Shown: positions 36,290 to 44,941 of the stretch, in pieces | Numbering within the stretch: the first letter of the stretch is position 1 | Layout of the letters: the number at the start of each line of letters is the position of its first letter | Assembly: GCF_002161555.1 (NCBI RefSeq) | Contig: NZ_NFHZ01000007.1 | Location: 1 to 64,000, forward strand | Length of the DNA: 64,000 bases | DNA from: Barnesiella sp. An55 | Lineage (GTDB): Bacteria > Bacteroidota > Bacteroidia > Bacteroidales > Barnesiellaceae | Reading direction: 5' to 3' | Notes under the pieces: model-generated | Told to the model about the DNA's origin: nothing | What the model saw: the letters and a program-made list of their open reading frames with translations, nothing else | Database searches by the model: none | Position numbers and translations under genes: made by a program

Positions 36290-37149
36290 AACACTGGAAA
36301 TATATACTCATCGCCATAGGTCTCGCCCTCCCTGGTCACACGCTTCTGCAGGCTCAGGAGCTTGACTCGACAGCCGTAGCGACTCCCATACAGGAGTCGG
36401 CTCCTGTGGTTTCAATCGAAAAAGAGACTCCCGTGACACAACCCGACACGATTGTGAGGAAACGAGGCTTCAACCGAAAAAAATACACGCGAGGGTTGAA
36501 GAACTACTTGTTTATTCCTAAGAAACAGTGGATTATGGGCCTTACCCTCTCGCACGGCGAGTTTGACAGCAAAGACAACAACCTGTTTATCTTTGTCAAG
36601 GATTTCAATTTCAAAGGCAATATCACCACACTCAATCCTTTTATTGGATACTTCATCAAAGACAACGAGTGTATTGGTATCAAACTGGGATACAGCCACC
36701 TGAGTGCCAATCTCGACAATCTCAGCATCGATATCGACGAAGATATGCAATTCAACCTGAGCAACATGCGCTACCTGGGCGAGACCTTCTCGGCCTCAAT
36801 CTTCCACCGGGCCTACATCGGTATCGACCGCAACAAGCGGTTTGGCTTCTTCAACGAAACCGAGCTGGCCTTCTCGAGCGGCTCGAACCGCTTTGTGAGA
36901 GGCAGCGACGAAAACCTGCGCAATACCAAGACGACTACCTCGGAAATCAAGTTGGGATTGAACCCGGGATTCTGTGTCTTCATCATGAACAACATCAGCA
37001 CCAGCGTGTCGTTTGGCGTGGCCGGTCTGCGCTACGGCACCATCAAACAGACCACCAACAACGTAGAGACCGGTAGCCGCCGGTCGAGTGGTGCCGACTT
37101 CAAACTCAACCTCTTCAACATCAACATTGGCATGTGCCTGCATATATAG
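36286..37149 (+). CDS. Outer-membrane beta-barrel protein (second of a pair)
   Basis: A 287-residue paralogue of the preceding protein, with a signal peptide (first 24 residues) and an extra disordered N-terminal stretch (about residues 25-65, Glu/Thr/Val/Pro-rich, then a basic RKRGFNRKKYTRGLKN). From IPKKQWIMGLTLSHGEF onward it follows the first barrel strand for strand. The basic patch right before the barrel is absent in the other copy and is a distinct difference. The stop is one base before the ATG of the next gene. Function unknown. Confidence 0.75.
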   Translation: MKHWKYILIAIGLALPGHTLLQAQELDSTAVATPIQESAPVVSIEKETPVTQPDTIVRKRGFNRKKYTRGLKNYLFIPKKQWIMGLTLSHGEFDSKDNNLFIFVKDFNFKGNITTLNPFIGYFIKDNECIGIKLGYSHLSANLDNLSIDIDEDMQFNLSNMRYLGETFSASIFHRAYIGIDRNKRFGFFNETELAFSSGSNRFVRGSDENLRNTKTTTSEIKLGLNPGFCVFIMNNISTSVSFGVAGLRYGTIKQTTNNVETGSRRSSGADFKLNLFNINIGMCLHI

Positions 37150-37150
37150 A

Positions 37151-38725
37151 ATGAAAACGATGCGAAAACATATCATCTCTCTCTTCCCGCTGCTCGCGAT
37201 GCTCCTGCTCGCAGGGTGTATCCAGAACGATATTCCCTACCCCCGCATCAAGGCGCAGATACTCGCTATCGCCGCCAAAGGTCAGGTGGGGAGTGCCACT
37301 ATCGACAACGAAAACCGCACCGTGCGGATAGAACTGGCCGACACCATAGACCTGCGTCATGTGCGCATCGAGTCGCTCACGGTTACCGAAGGGGCTACGA
37401 CCACCCTGCCGGCCGACTCGACCATCGACCTCTCCAGCAACTACACACTCACCCTGTCGATTTATCAAGACTACACATGGACCATACAGGCTACCCAGAA
37501 CATAGCCCGTTCGTTCAGTGTCGAGGGGCAGATTGGTTCCCCGGTATTCGATGCCTACAACCACCGGGCCATCGCCTACGTCAACAAGGATGCCGACCTC
37601 TCGAACATACACATCACCGAACTGGTACTGGGCCCGGCAGGAATAACGACCTACTCACCGCAGATCGAGAACATCACCGACTTCTCCCTGGGATTCCAGA
37701 AGGTCGTGGTGGTCTATCACGACATCATGGAGGAGTGGACTCTCTACATCGTGCCCTCGGAGAGCGAAGTCTCGACCGACGGAGTCGATGCCTGGACCAA
37801 CGTGGCCTGGCTGCACGGCAGTGGCAAGGAGGGAGCTCAAAACGGATTTGAAATCAAGGAGGCTACCGCCGATACCTGGGAGAAGGTGCCCGACGAATAC
37901 ATCACCCACGACAAGGGCTCTTTCACCGCCCGCATGATCCACCTCAAGGCCAACACCACCTATGTGTGCCGTGCCGTATCGGGCGACCTCGTGGGCAACG
38001 AGGTAACCTTTACCACCGGAGCCCTGGCCGAACTGCCCAACGGCAGTTTCGACTACTGGAATTTGGCCGGCAAAGTGTGGAATCCCTGGCCCGAGGGCAG
38101 CGAGAATTTCTGGGACACCGGCAACAAGGGGGCAACCACCCTCGGCGACAGCAACACCCAACCGACCGACGACACCTGGTCGGGCACCGGACAGGCGGCC
38201 AAACTGGCTACCAAGTTCGTGGGCATCGGTTCGCTGGGCAAACTGGCTGCCGGTAACATGTATGTGGGTAACTACATCCGCACCGACGGTTCCAATGGCG
38301 TGCTCAACTTTGGCAAACCCTTCACCCAGCGGCCTACCCGCCTGAAGGGATACTTCAAATACACCACAGCGCCTATCAACAAGACCAACAGCGACTTCAC
38401 CTCGCTCATGGGTCAGCCCGATACTTGCCAGATATATATTGCCCTGGGCGACTGGAGCGAACCGGTAGAGATTCGCACCAAACCCAGCGACCGCAAGGTA
38501 TTCGACAAGAACGACCCGCATGTGATTGCCTATGCCGAGATGTCGTCGGGAGAGTCGGTACTGGAATACACCCCCTTCACCCTCGAACTCGAGTACCGTG
38601 ATACGGCCCGCATCCCCTCCTACATCATTGTAGTAGCCTCGGCCAGCAAGTATGGCGACTACTTCACGGGCGGCGACGGCAGTGTGCTCTTTATCGACGA
38701 CTTCTCGCTCGAGTACGACTACTGA
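37151..38725 (+). CDS. PCMD domain lipoprotein
   Basis: A 524-residue lipoprotein with lipobox LLAGC (Cys23). The N-terminal part (about 30-215) is made of two repeated beta modules (each with an xVGSATIDNENRT or GSPVFDAYNHRA pattern) instead of DUF4493. The rest is an Fn3-like module and a PCMD domain from about 290 (PNGSFDYWN, FWDTGNKGATTL, GKLAAGNMYVGNYIRTDG, ASASKYGDYFTGG). The PCMD copy is clearly duplicated from, or a donor to, the third gene; even DNA is shared locally (the codons for ASASKYGDYF). The start at 37151 is chosen for the signal; the frame runs back to 37088 inside the previous gene. It is the last gene of the operon, followed by a strong hairpin. Confidence 0.85.
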   Translation: MKTMRKHIISLFPLLAMLLLAGCIQNDIPYPRIKAQILAIAAKGQVGSATIDNENRTVRIELADTIDLRHVRIESLTVTEGATTTLPADSTIDLSSNYTLTLSIYQDYTWTIQATQNIARSFSVEGQIGSPVFDAYNHRAIAYVNKDADLSNIHITELVLGPAGITTYSPQIENITDFSLGFQKVVVVYHDIMEEWTLYIVPSESEVSTDGVDAWTNVAWLHGSGKEGAQNGFEIKEATADTWEKVPDEYITHDKGSFTARMIHLKANTTYVCRAVSGDLVGNEVTFTTGALAELPNGSFDYWNLAGKVWNPWPEGSENFWDTGNKGATTLGDSNTQPTDDTWSGTGQAAKLATKFVGIGSLGKLAAGNMYVGNYIRTDGSNGVLNFGKPFTQRPTRLKGYFKYTTAPINKTNSDFTSLMGQPDTCQIYIALGDWSEPVEIRTKPSDRKVFDKNDPHVIAYAEMSSGESVLEYTPFTLELEYRDTARIPSYIIVVASASKYGDYFTGGDGSVLFIDDFSLEYDY

Positions 38726-38756
38726 CGCCTTGCCAGCCCACGGCGGTAAAAAACAT

Positions 38757-38798
38757 AACAAAGGCCCCCGATGCTCGTTTCTGCATCGGGGGCTTGTG
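38757..38798 (+). terminator. Terminator of the DUF4493/PCMD operon
   Basis: A very stable stem (GCCCCCGATGC with GCATCGGGGGC, extended by ACAA/TTGT) starts 31 bases after the stop. There is only a weak T run. Confidence 0.7.
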
Positions 38799-38830
38799 TT
38801 ACTACTCATCTGCCCGACAAGGAATCCCCC

Positions 38831-38870
38831 CAAAAACGAAGAGCTATACCCTTAGCGGATACAGCTCTTC
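38831..38870 (-). terminator. Intrinsic terminator of lgt
   Basis: On the minus strand GAAGAGCT pairs with AGCTCTTC around a 17-base loop and is followed by GTTTTTG. It lies 108 bases after the lgt stop. Confidence 0.65.
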
Positions 38871-38978
38871 GCGATCATATATATGACCGCCTCTCTCTTC
38901 AAAATTCATGCGACTTCGCATAAGCCGCTATCGTCAATGGGGATACTCAAGGCATATCCCCGACTCAAATATGACGAC

Positions 38979-39839
38979 TCACTTCTTGCCCTTGGCCCGG
39001 GCCGGAGCATATTTTATGGGAACTCGGTCGCGCGACATGGCCCGTACCACCAGCCACACACCGGCTATCACAAACGGGATACTCAACCATTGCCCCATAT
39101 TGAGCGACATCGAAGCCTCGAAAGCCACCTGGTCGTTCTTGATAAACTCGATCAGGAATCGCGACAGGAAAGTACCGATGAGGAAGGTACCGAAAATGAG
39201 CCCCTCACGCTCCTCGGCATTGCGACGCCAATACATGTAGAGCAACAGCCCGAAGAGCAGCAGATAGCACAGAGCCTCATAAATCTGTGTCGGGTGCGAG
39301 GGTGCCGAGAATACGGGAGGTGCACCGGCCATCCACTCGGGCAGGTTCACGACAAAACGGAATCCCCACGGCAACGAAGTCTCGTGCCCGTAAATCTCGT
39401 GGTTCATCAGGTTACCCGTGCGGATGAGAGCCGCCACCAGAGCCACCGGGACCACCAGCCGGTCGAGTGTCCACAACATGCTGCGGTGAGTCACCCGACG
39501 CGAATAAATCCAGATAGCGATGAGAATACCGATAGCCCCACCATGACTGGCCAAGCCGCCTTTCCATATCTTCAGAATCTCAATCGGATGCTGCGAATAG
39601 AGATCCCATTCATAAAACAGGCAGTGCCCCAAGCGGGCGCCTATGACCATGGCCACCACCACATAGATAAACAGCGAGTCGAGCCACTTCACATTCAGTT
39701 GCTCGTGACGGAACATGCGATCCATCATGCTGTAACCCACGATAAACCCGATGGCAAAAAACAAGCCATACCAACGGATCTGGATAAACCCGTCATACAG
39801 GGCCGGGCTGGCTGTCCAAGTAATAAAATCGGTAATCAT
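38979..39839 (-). CDS. lgt: Prolipoprotein diacylglyceryl transferase
   Basis: A 286-residue inner-membrane enzyme with about seven helices that transfers diacylglycerol from phosphatidylglycerol to the lipobox cysteine of prolipoproteins. Seen are the HGGAIGIL segment (about residues 99-106, conserved His and Gly) and RTGNLMNHEIYGHETSLPWG (about 140-159), the Lgt signature with Arg and the Asn/Glu pair. The ending FIKNDQVAFE and GQWLSIPFV are also family-like. It is essential for the many lipoproteins in this window. It has its own promoter with a leader hairpin. A lysine-rich tail (ARAKGKK) ends the protein. Confidence 0.95.
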   Translation of the reverse strand: MITDFITWTASPALYDGFIQIRWYGLFFAIGFIVGYSMMDRMFRHEQLNVKWLDSLFIYVVVAMVIGARLGHCLFYEWDLYSQHPIEILKIWKGGLASHGGAIGILIAIWIYSRRVTHRSMLWTLDRLVVPVALVAALIRTGNLMNHEIYGHETSLPWGFRFVVNLPEWMAGAPPVFSAPSHPTQIYEALCYLLLFGLLLYMYWRRNAEEREGLIFGTFLIGTFLSRFLIEFIKNDQVAFEASMSLNMGQWLSIPFVIAGVWLVVRAMSRDRVPIKYAPARAKGKK

Positions 39840-39853
39840 ATCTATAAAACAAT

Positions 39854-39887
39854 GCTCTGTCTATGAGAGATAGACAGAGCAAAGATA
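39854..39887 (-). promoter_or_regulatory. lgt -7 element and 5' leader hairpin
   Basis: On the minus strand TATCTTTG (39887-39880) is followed at once by a perfect 11-pair stem (GCTCTGTCTAT with ATAGACAGAGC, loop of five). The mRNA would start in or next to this stem, 15 bases before the ATG. It may protect or regulate the lgt mRNA. Confidence 0.55.
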
Positions 39888-40013
39888 GTGAAAGTCGGAA
39901 GCAGAAAAAACAAGTTCGCTCGATTTTTTATGCCCAACCACCTCCTTCCTACAGAAAAGAGATCGGGCAATCGGCGAAAACATACCCGCTTCGCCTCAAT
40001 TACAAATGGGACA

Positions 40014-40910
40014 TCAAACCAGGCGACGCACCAGTTCGTCGCGGTCGCCATAGAGCAAATCGATAACCGGAATCTCGATGAGCGTGTAGCAACCGGGACG
40101 CTGCAACATGGCGGCACGGGCCGTACCCACCAAGATCTGAGCCGTCAGAGCCGGGTTGTTGATGGTCATGTCGAACTCGAAACGCTGGTTCTGCGTCTTG
40201 CCCGAGACACCCTTGCGCACCATGTTCACGCCATGGCCCATATCCTTGAGGGCATCGACACTATCGACCCGAATCACATGAGTCTCGTCGTGAGCAAAGT
40301 AGTCGTCGCTCTTGATGGCGCGCTCTACCTCGTCAAACTTATACCCCTCCTCGAGTTCGATGTAAACCATGCGGCGATGGATGCCCGTGCCCAGAGGTAT
40401 CGTCATCGACAAGGCCGCTTTCACACCGGCAATCGCCTTCACGGCCACCGTGTGACCCATGCTCATGCCGGGGCCAAAGTTGGTATAGGTAATCCCCTTG
40501 GGCGCGCAAGCCTCCATGAGGGCACGCACCACCGAGTCGGTGCCCGGGTCCCAACCGGCCGAGATAATCGCTACCGAGTTGTGAGCCTTGGCCTGGGCAT
40601 CGAGCGTCTTGCGCAGGTCGCCTATCTGGGTGTGAATATCAAAACTATCGACCGTGCGGATGCCCTTCTCGAGAGCCTTCAGGGCATAATGCTCTACCTC
40701 GCGGGTAGGCGTACAGAGAATAGCCACATCGACAGCCTCGAGTTCGTCGAGCGAAGTAACCACCCGATAGTCGGCCAACTCCCGGGGAATATCGGTAACA
40801 CGACGACGCACCACACCCGCAACTTCAAAGTCGGGCGCAGCCTGCAAGGCCTCCAAAACAAAATGACCAATATTGCCATAACCCACGATGGCAGCTCTAA
40901 TTTTCTTCAT
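40014..40910 (-). CDS. ddh: meso-Diaminopimelate dehydrogenase
   Basis: A 298-residue NADP-dependent enzyme that makes meso-diaminopimelate from tetrahydrodipicolinate, for lysine and peptidoglycan. Seen are AAIVGYGNIGHFVLEAL (nucleotide fold, GxGxxG), VVRRR (NADP phosphate contact), SFDIHTQIGDLRK, AIISAGWDPGTDSVVRALM (the SAGWDPG family signature) and NFGPGMSMGHTVAVKAI. The single-step dehydrogenase route is usual in Bacteroidales. The length matches the family. A TATCTTTA near-match promoter lies 29-36 bases upstream on the minus strand. Confidence 0.95.
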   Translation of the reverse strand: MKKIRAAIVGYGNIGHFVLEALQAAPDFEVAGVVRRRVTDIPRELADYRVVTSLDELEAVDVAILCTPTREVEHYALKALEKGIRTVDSFDIHTQIGDLRKTLDAQAKAHNSVAIISAGWDPGTDSVVRALMEACAPKGITYTNFGPGMSMGHTVAVKAIAGVKAALSMTIPLGTGIHRRMVYIELEEGYKFDEVERAIKSDDYFAHDETHVIRVDSVDALKDMGHGVNMVRKGVSGKTQNQRFEFDMTINNPALTAQILVGTARAAMLQRPGCYTLIEIPVIDLLYGDRDELVRRLV

Positions 40911-41010
40911 AACTTATTCATTTTTAAAATTTGGGGTATAAAGATACAAAAAAATCACCAAATACAATTCTATGGAATCACTTTCCAATCCACAGTCTCT
41001 GCCACATGAT

Positions 41011-44000
41011 TCAATGACTATCCGACCACATCTCACACTGCTCCATGATGGTATTCAATGCATCTTCCTGCCCTTCGGGCGGATAGTGATACTTGCGTAG
41101 TAATCTTTTCACAAGCCGCCTCATCCCGGCTCGGGCACTCTCCTTCAGGTTCCAGTCGATGGTCTTGTTGCGCCGCAGGGCATCGGTAAGTTCTCGGGTA
41201 ATGGCCAGCAGCTGGTCATTTGTATAGAAGTCGCGCACCGCCTCGGGCTTGGTCAAGGCATCGTAGAAGGCCAGCTCCTCCGACGTCAGATTCAACGCCT
41301 CGCCCACCTTCTCGCCATCGATAATTTCGCGTGCCGTCTTCAACAGCTCCTCGATCACCTCCTCGTTGGTCAACATCCCCTTCAGATAGTTGCTCATGGC
41401 TCGAGCGAGAATCTCCGAAAACTTGGCCGCCCGCACCGTATTCGTGCGGCGATAAATCTGCACCTGCTCGGCAATGAGTTTGCGCAGTAACTCCACAGCC
41501 AGATTTTTCTCCTTCATGCGGCCTATCTCTTCGAGAAATTTCGGGTCAAAGAGCGAGAATTCCTCCTTTACATCCGAGAAGAGATTGATAACCCCTTCGC
41601 TCTGAATACTCTGCTTGAGCAACTCGTTGATGCGTGCGTTAATCTCGCGGAATGAAATCTTGCCCTTCCCCTCGACTCGAGTCAACAACGTGCGCACCGC
41701 CTCGAAATAGGCCGCCTCGAGCCGCTGCTCACTATTCAACATACTCTGACACAACGACAGGGCCTGTCTGAGCAAAAGCGACTCCTTCACGTAACGCTCC
41801 TTGACTTCAGCCCGCTCGGGAGCCTGCAGAAAGTCGGCACCGCCACTGATGGCCCGGGCCCGCTCCAGATCCGACACCTCGCGGAATCCACCATAATCAA
41901 ATCCATGCAACAAATCGCGGCACACCTCCAGTTTCTGCTCAAACTCCGGATAAGCGGTCTTGGCAATATCCGGATCCCCATAGTTGCGACGGTCGCGCTG
42001 CGTATAGTCGTTCATTGCCTGCTTCAAGGCTGAGGCAATGCCCACATAATCGACCACCAGTCCGCCCTGCTTGTCGCCAAAGACCCGGTTCACCCGAGCG
42101 ATAGCCTGCATCAGATTATGCCCTGCCATAGGCTTATAGACATACATCGTAGCCAGTGAGGGTACATCAAAACCCGTTAGCCACATATCTACCACAATCA
42201 CAATCTTCAGTGGCCCGTCGTTATCCTTAAAGCGCCGTTCCAAATCTTTTTTGTGGGCATCGTTGCCTATAATCTCGCGCCACTCCTCGGGGTCCTTGTT
42301 GCTCGAGGTCATCACCACGGCCAACTTCTCGCTCCAGGCCGGGCGCATGGCCAGCAGCCGGCGGTAAATCTTCATTGCAATAGGCCGCGAATAGGCCACA
42401 ATCATCGCCTTACCGGTCTGTTCCCACTGGCGGAACTCCTCGTAGTGTTTCACGATATCCTCACACAGCGACTCCAGCGTTTCGTCGGCACCCAGTATCG
42501 AGTCGATGCGGCCCAACTCGCGTTTACTCTTTTCGATGGCATACTCCTCGGCCTCTTCGGCCATGGCATCATACTCGGCATCGATACGGCGCAGCGTCGC
42601 CTCATCGAGCTTGAGGTTAATCACGCGGCTCTCATAGAAGACGGGACGCGTAGCGCCATCCTCCACCGCCTGGGTCATATCATACACATCGATATAGTCG
42701 CCAAACACCTCTCGAGTCGAGCGGTCTTTCTGCGAAATCGGTGTCCCCGTGAAACCGATGTAGGTCGCATTGGGCAACGCATTGCGCACCAACCGGGCCG
42801 CACCGATGCGTACCCGTCCCGTGTGCGGGTCGATATGCTCTTCCAGCCCATACTGGCTGCGATGTGCCTCATCGACCATCACCACAATGTTACGCCTATC
42901 TGAGAGAGGACCGTCACTCTCCTCAAACTTCTGCATCGTCGAGAAGAAAATGCCGTTGGCCTCGCGCCCGGCCAGCAACTCACGCAAATGGGCACGGCTC
43001 TCGGCCTGCACAGGCACCTGCCGCAAAAAGTCGCTGCACTGTGCAAACTGTCCATATAGCTGACCATCAAGGTCGTTGCGATCGGTCAGTACCACAATCG
43101 TAGGCGAGGTCATAGCCCGCTGCAACCGCTTGGCAAAAAAGACCATCGACAGCGACTTGCCACTGCCCTGCGTATGCCAAAACACCCCGCCACGGCCGTC
43201 GGTCTCGGCAGCACGAAGGGTCGATTCCACCGCCTTGCGCACCGCATAGAACTGGTGGTAGGCACTCAATATCTTCATCTGCCGGCCATCCTTCACCGGG
43301 CAGCAAATGAAACCACCCAGCAACTCGACGAAGCGACTCTTCTCAAACATACCTCGAAAGAGCACGTCGAAATTGGCATATCGCCTGTCCTCTTCCCCAC
43401 CGTCCACACTCTTCCACTCCATAAAGCGGTCCTCGCCCGCCGTGATGGTTCCAGCCTTCGTGATAGCCAGATCGCTCATCACACAGAAAGCATTGTACAC
43501 AAAGAGCGAAGGTACCTCCTGCATATAGTTACGCAGTTGGGCATAAGCCTCCGACACGTCGGTCCCCTCGCGCGAAGGCGACTTCAGCTCGACCACCACC
43601 AGTGGCAGACCGTTTACGAAAACCACCACATCGGCCCGTCGCACCGACCGCTCCTCGACCGTCCACTGGTTGGCCACCATAAAGCGGTTATGCAAGGGCA
43701 AATCATAGTCTATGAGCCTCACCAGAGCCGATTGTGGCTCACGCCCGTCGAAGTAGTTGACCGCCACACCATTCTGAAGCATATCGGTAAAGCAGGCGTT
43801 TTTCTGCACCAGCGACCCGCTCTCGTGGTTGCGGATGCGGGCGATGGCCTCGTCGATAGCCTGCTGCGGAAGCCCGGGATTGAGCCGGGGCAACACCTCG
43901 CCAAGTATATCGAGACAGAGCGGCTCACTGTAGTCGCGCTCTACATCGGGACCGTAGAGATATTCATACCCGAGCAGGTCGCGGAATATCTCGAGTATCG

Positions 44001-44031
44001 CATTTTCAAAATGAGCTTCGGTAAAAGGCAT
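41011..44031 (-). CDS. hsdR: Type I restriction enzyme, R subunit
   Basis: A 1006-residue motor and nuclease subunit. The N-terminal PD-(D/E)xK nuclease has ADVVVFVNGLPLVVVELKSP (Asp134, Glu148, Lys150). The helicase part has TQGSGKSLSM (Walker A, about 287-294), VVMVDEAHRSQYG (DEAH, 387-390) and the later motifs TGFDVPSLATMYVYKPMAGHN and QAIARVNR. It pairs with HsdM and HsdS to translocate and cut unmodified DNA. The start at 44031 (MPFTEAHFENAIL) fits the family; the frame extends 10 codons. It is GC-rich, in contrast to the AT-rich genes before it in the locus (44042-46869). The preceding gene overlaps or abuts by a few bases, so it belongs to the same transcript. Confidence 0.95.
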   Translation of the reverse strand: MPFTEAHFENAILEIFRDLLGYEYLYGPDVERDYSEPLCLDILGEVLPRLNPGLPQQAIDEAIARIRNHESGSLVQKNACFTDMLQNGVAVNYFDGREPQSALVRLIDYDLPLHNRFMVANQWTVEERSVRRADVVVFVNGLPLVVVELKSPSREGTDVSEAYAQLRNYMQEVPSLFVYNAFCVMSDLAITKAGTITAGEDRFMEWKSVDGGEEDRRYANFDVLFRGMFEKSRFVELLGGFICCPVKDGRQMKILSAYHQFYAVRKAVESTLRAAETDGRGGVFWHTQGSGKSLSMVFFAKRLQRAMTSPTIVVLTDRNDLDGQLYGQFAQCSDFLRQVPVQAESRAHLRELLAGREANGIFFSTMQKFEESDGPLSDRRNIVVMVDEAHRSQYGLEEHIDPHTGRVRIGAARLVRNALPNATYIGFTGTPISQKDRSTREVFGDYIDVYDMTQAVEDGATRPVFYESRVINLKLDEATLRRIDAEYDAMAEEAEEYAIEKSKRELGRIDSILGADETLESLCEDIVKHYEEFRQWEQTGKAMIVAYSRPIAMKIYRRLLAMRPAWSEKLAVVMTSSNKDPEEWREIIGNDAHKKDLERRFKDNDGPLKIVIVVDMWLTGFDVPSLATMYVYKPMAGHNLMQAIARVNRVFGDKQGGLVVDYVGIASALKQAMNDYTQRDRRNYGDPDIAKTAYPEFEQKLEVCRDLLHGFDYGGFREVSDLERARAISGGADFLQAPERAEVKERYVKESLLLRQALSLCQSMLNSEQRLEAAYFEAVRTLLTRVEGKGKISFREINARINELLKQSIQSEGVINLFSDVKEEFSLFDPKFLEEIGRMKEKNLAVELLRKLIAEQVQIYRRTNTVRAAKFSEILARAMSNYLKGMLTNEEVIEELLKTAREIIDGEKVGEALNLTSEELAFYDALTKPEAVRDFYTNDQLLAITRELTDALRRNKTIDWNLKESARAGMRRLVKRLLRKYHYPPEGQEDALNTIMEQCEMWSDSH

Positions 44032-44041
44032 AAGGCTGTTT

Positions 44042-44920
44042 TTATTTATCCGATGTATCACAAAAATACTGATCTATTTTCTCTTTAACACTTGTATAAA
44101 ACTCTTTGTCTTCAGAACTAACGTCTTTATCAGTTAAATAATATGCTATCTCTTTATTGATGTTATCTTTAAGATTATGATCATATGAATCAACTGAAAC
44201 ATATAACAAATTATCCTCAACAATCAACTGAACCTCTATGTAATTGATACAAGAAGTTGCTATTAAATATCCTGCGCAATAAGATTCATTTTGATTTTGC
44301 CCCAGAACTGAAAGACGGAATTTTTTATTATTATCTTTTGATAAAATCCCTGCGTATAATGCCATTGTTCCCATTTTAGAAGATTGTTTTACAAATCGTT
44401 CCATTTTTGACACAGACTGACTGACTTTTTCATCTGAAACATTATAAAAATTCTGACGTATCTCATTAGTATTTGATTCTACATGATCTATCTTATTCAA
44501 TATTTTTTGAATATTAAATTGCAAACTACCTGCAGATTCAGAATATGCTTTAGTTGCAACTTGAACTTTTTCTGCAGCTTCTCGAATTTTTTCAGCAGCC
44601 TCTTGTGATTTTTCAACTTGACCAGACGAACGGCTATTACTGTAAAATGAATATATTATCGTGATAATGGCTAAAATAATTGAAATCAAAGCAGATGCCA
44701 ATGAAACAAAATCGAGCACATTTCTATCCCCATAAAAAATATAAGATAGAATAATGATTGCCAGAATAGTTAAGATACTGGAGATAAATATATATCCTTG
44801 CCAAGACTGCTCTTGTTGCTTCTTAATTCTATATCCAGAAAGAAGCACAAGCGCAATAACAATAACCGTGCAGCATATAACAATCGTTTGCACAATGCAA
44901 GGGGTAAGTAGTTGGTTCAT
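44042..44920 (-). CDS. Membrane protein with coiled coil, in the hsd locus
   Basis: A 292-residue protein I do not recognise. It has about three N-terminal helices (roughly residues 10-30, 40-62, 70-92), then an Ala/Glu/Lys-rich coiled coil (about 95-160, heptad-like EKSQEAAEKIREAAEKVQVATK), and a soluble C-terminal domain (about 185-292). It is markedly AT-rich (around a third GC by eye) against over half in hsdR and hsdM. It sits between hsdS and hsdR, 10 bases before the hsdR ATG and 21 bases after hsdS. It could be a sensor, a self-protection factor, or an accessory defence protein; these are guesses from position. Confidence 0.7.
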   Translation of the reverse strand: MNQLLTPCIVQTIVICCTVIVIALVLLSGYRIKKQQEQSWQGYIFISSILTILAIIILSYIFYGDRNVLDFVSLASALISIILAIITIIYSFYSNSRSSGQVEKSQEAAEKIREAAEKVQVATKAYSESAGSLQFNIQKILNKIDHVESNTNEIRQNFYNVSDEKVSQSVSKMERFVKQSSKMGTMALYAGILSKDNNKKFRLSVLGQNQNESYCAGYLIATSCINYIEVQLIVEDNLLYVSVDSYDHNLKDNINKEIAYYLTDKDVSSEDKEFYTSVKEKIDQYFCDTSDK

Positions 44921-44941
44921 GATGATAATATTTTAAGTTTT

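Noticed and set aside
40911-41010. A terminator between hsdR and ddh
   Set aside because: No stable stem with a T run was found in this 100-base gap, so read-through from hsdR into ddh cannot be excluded but is not claimed.
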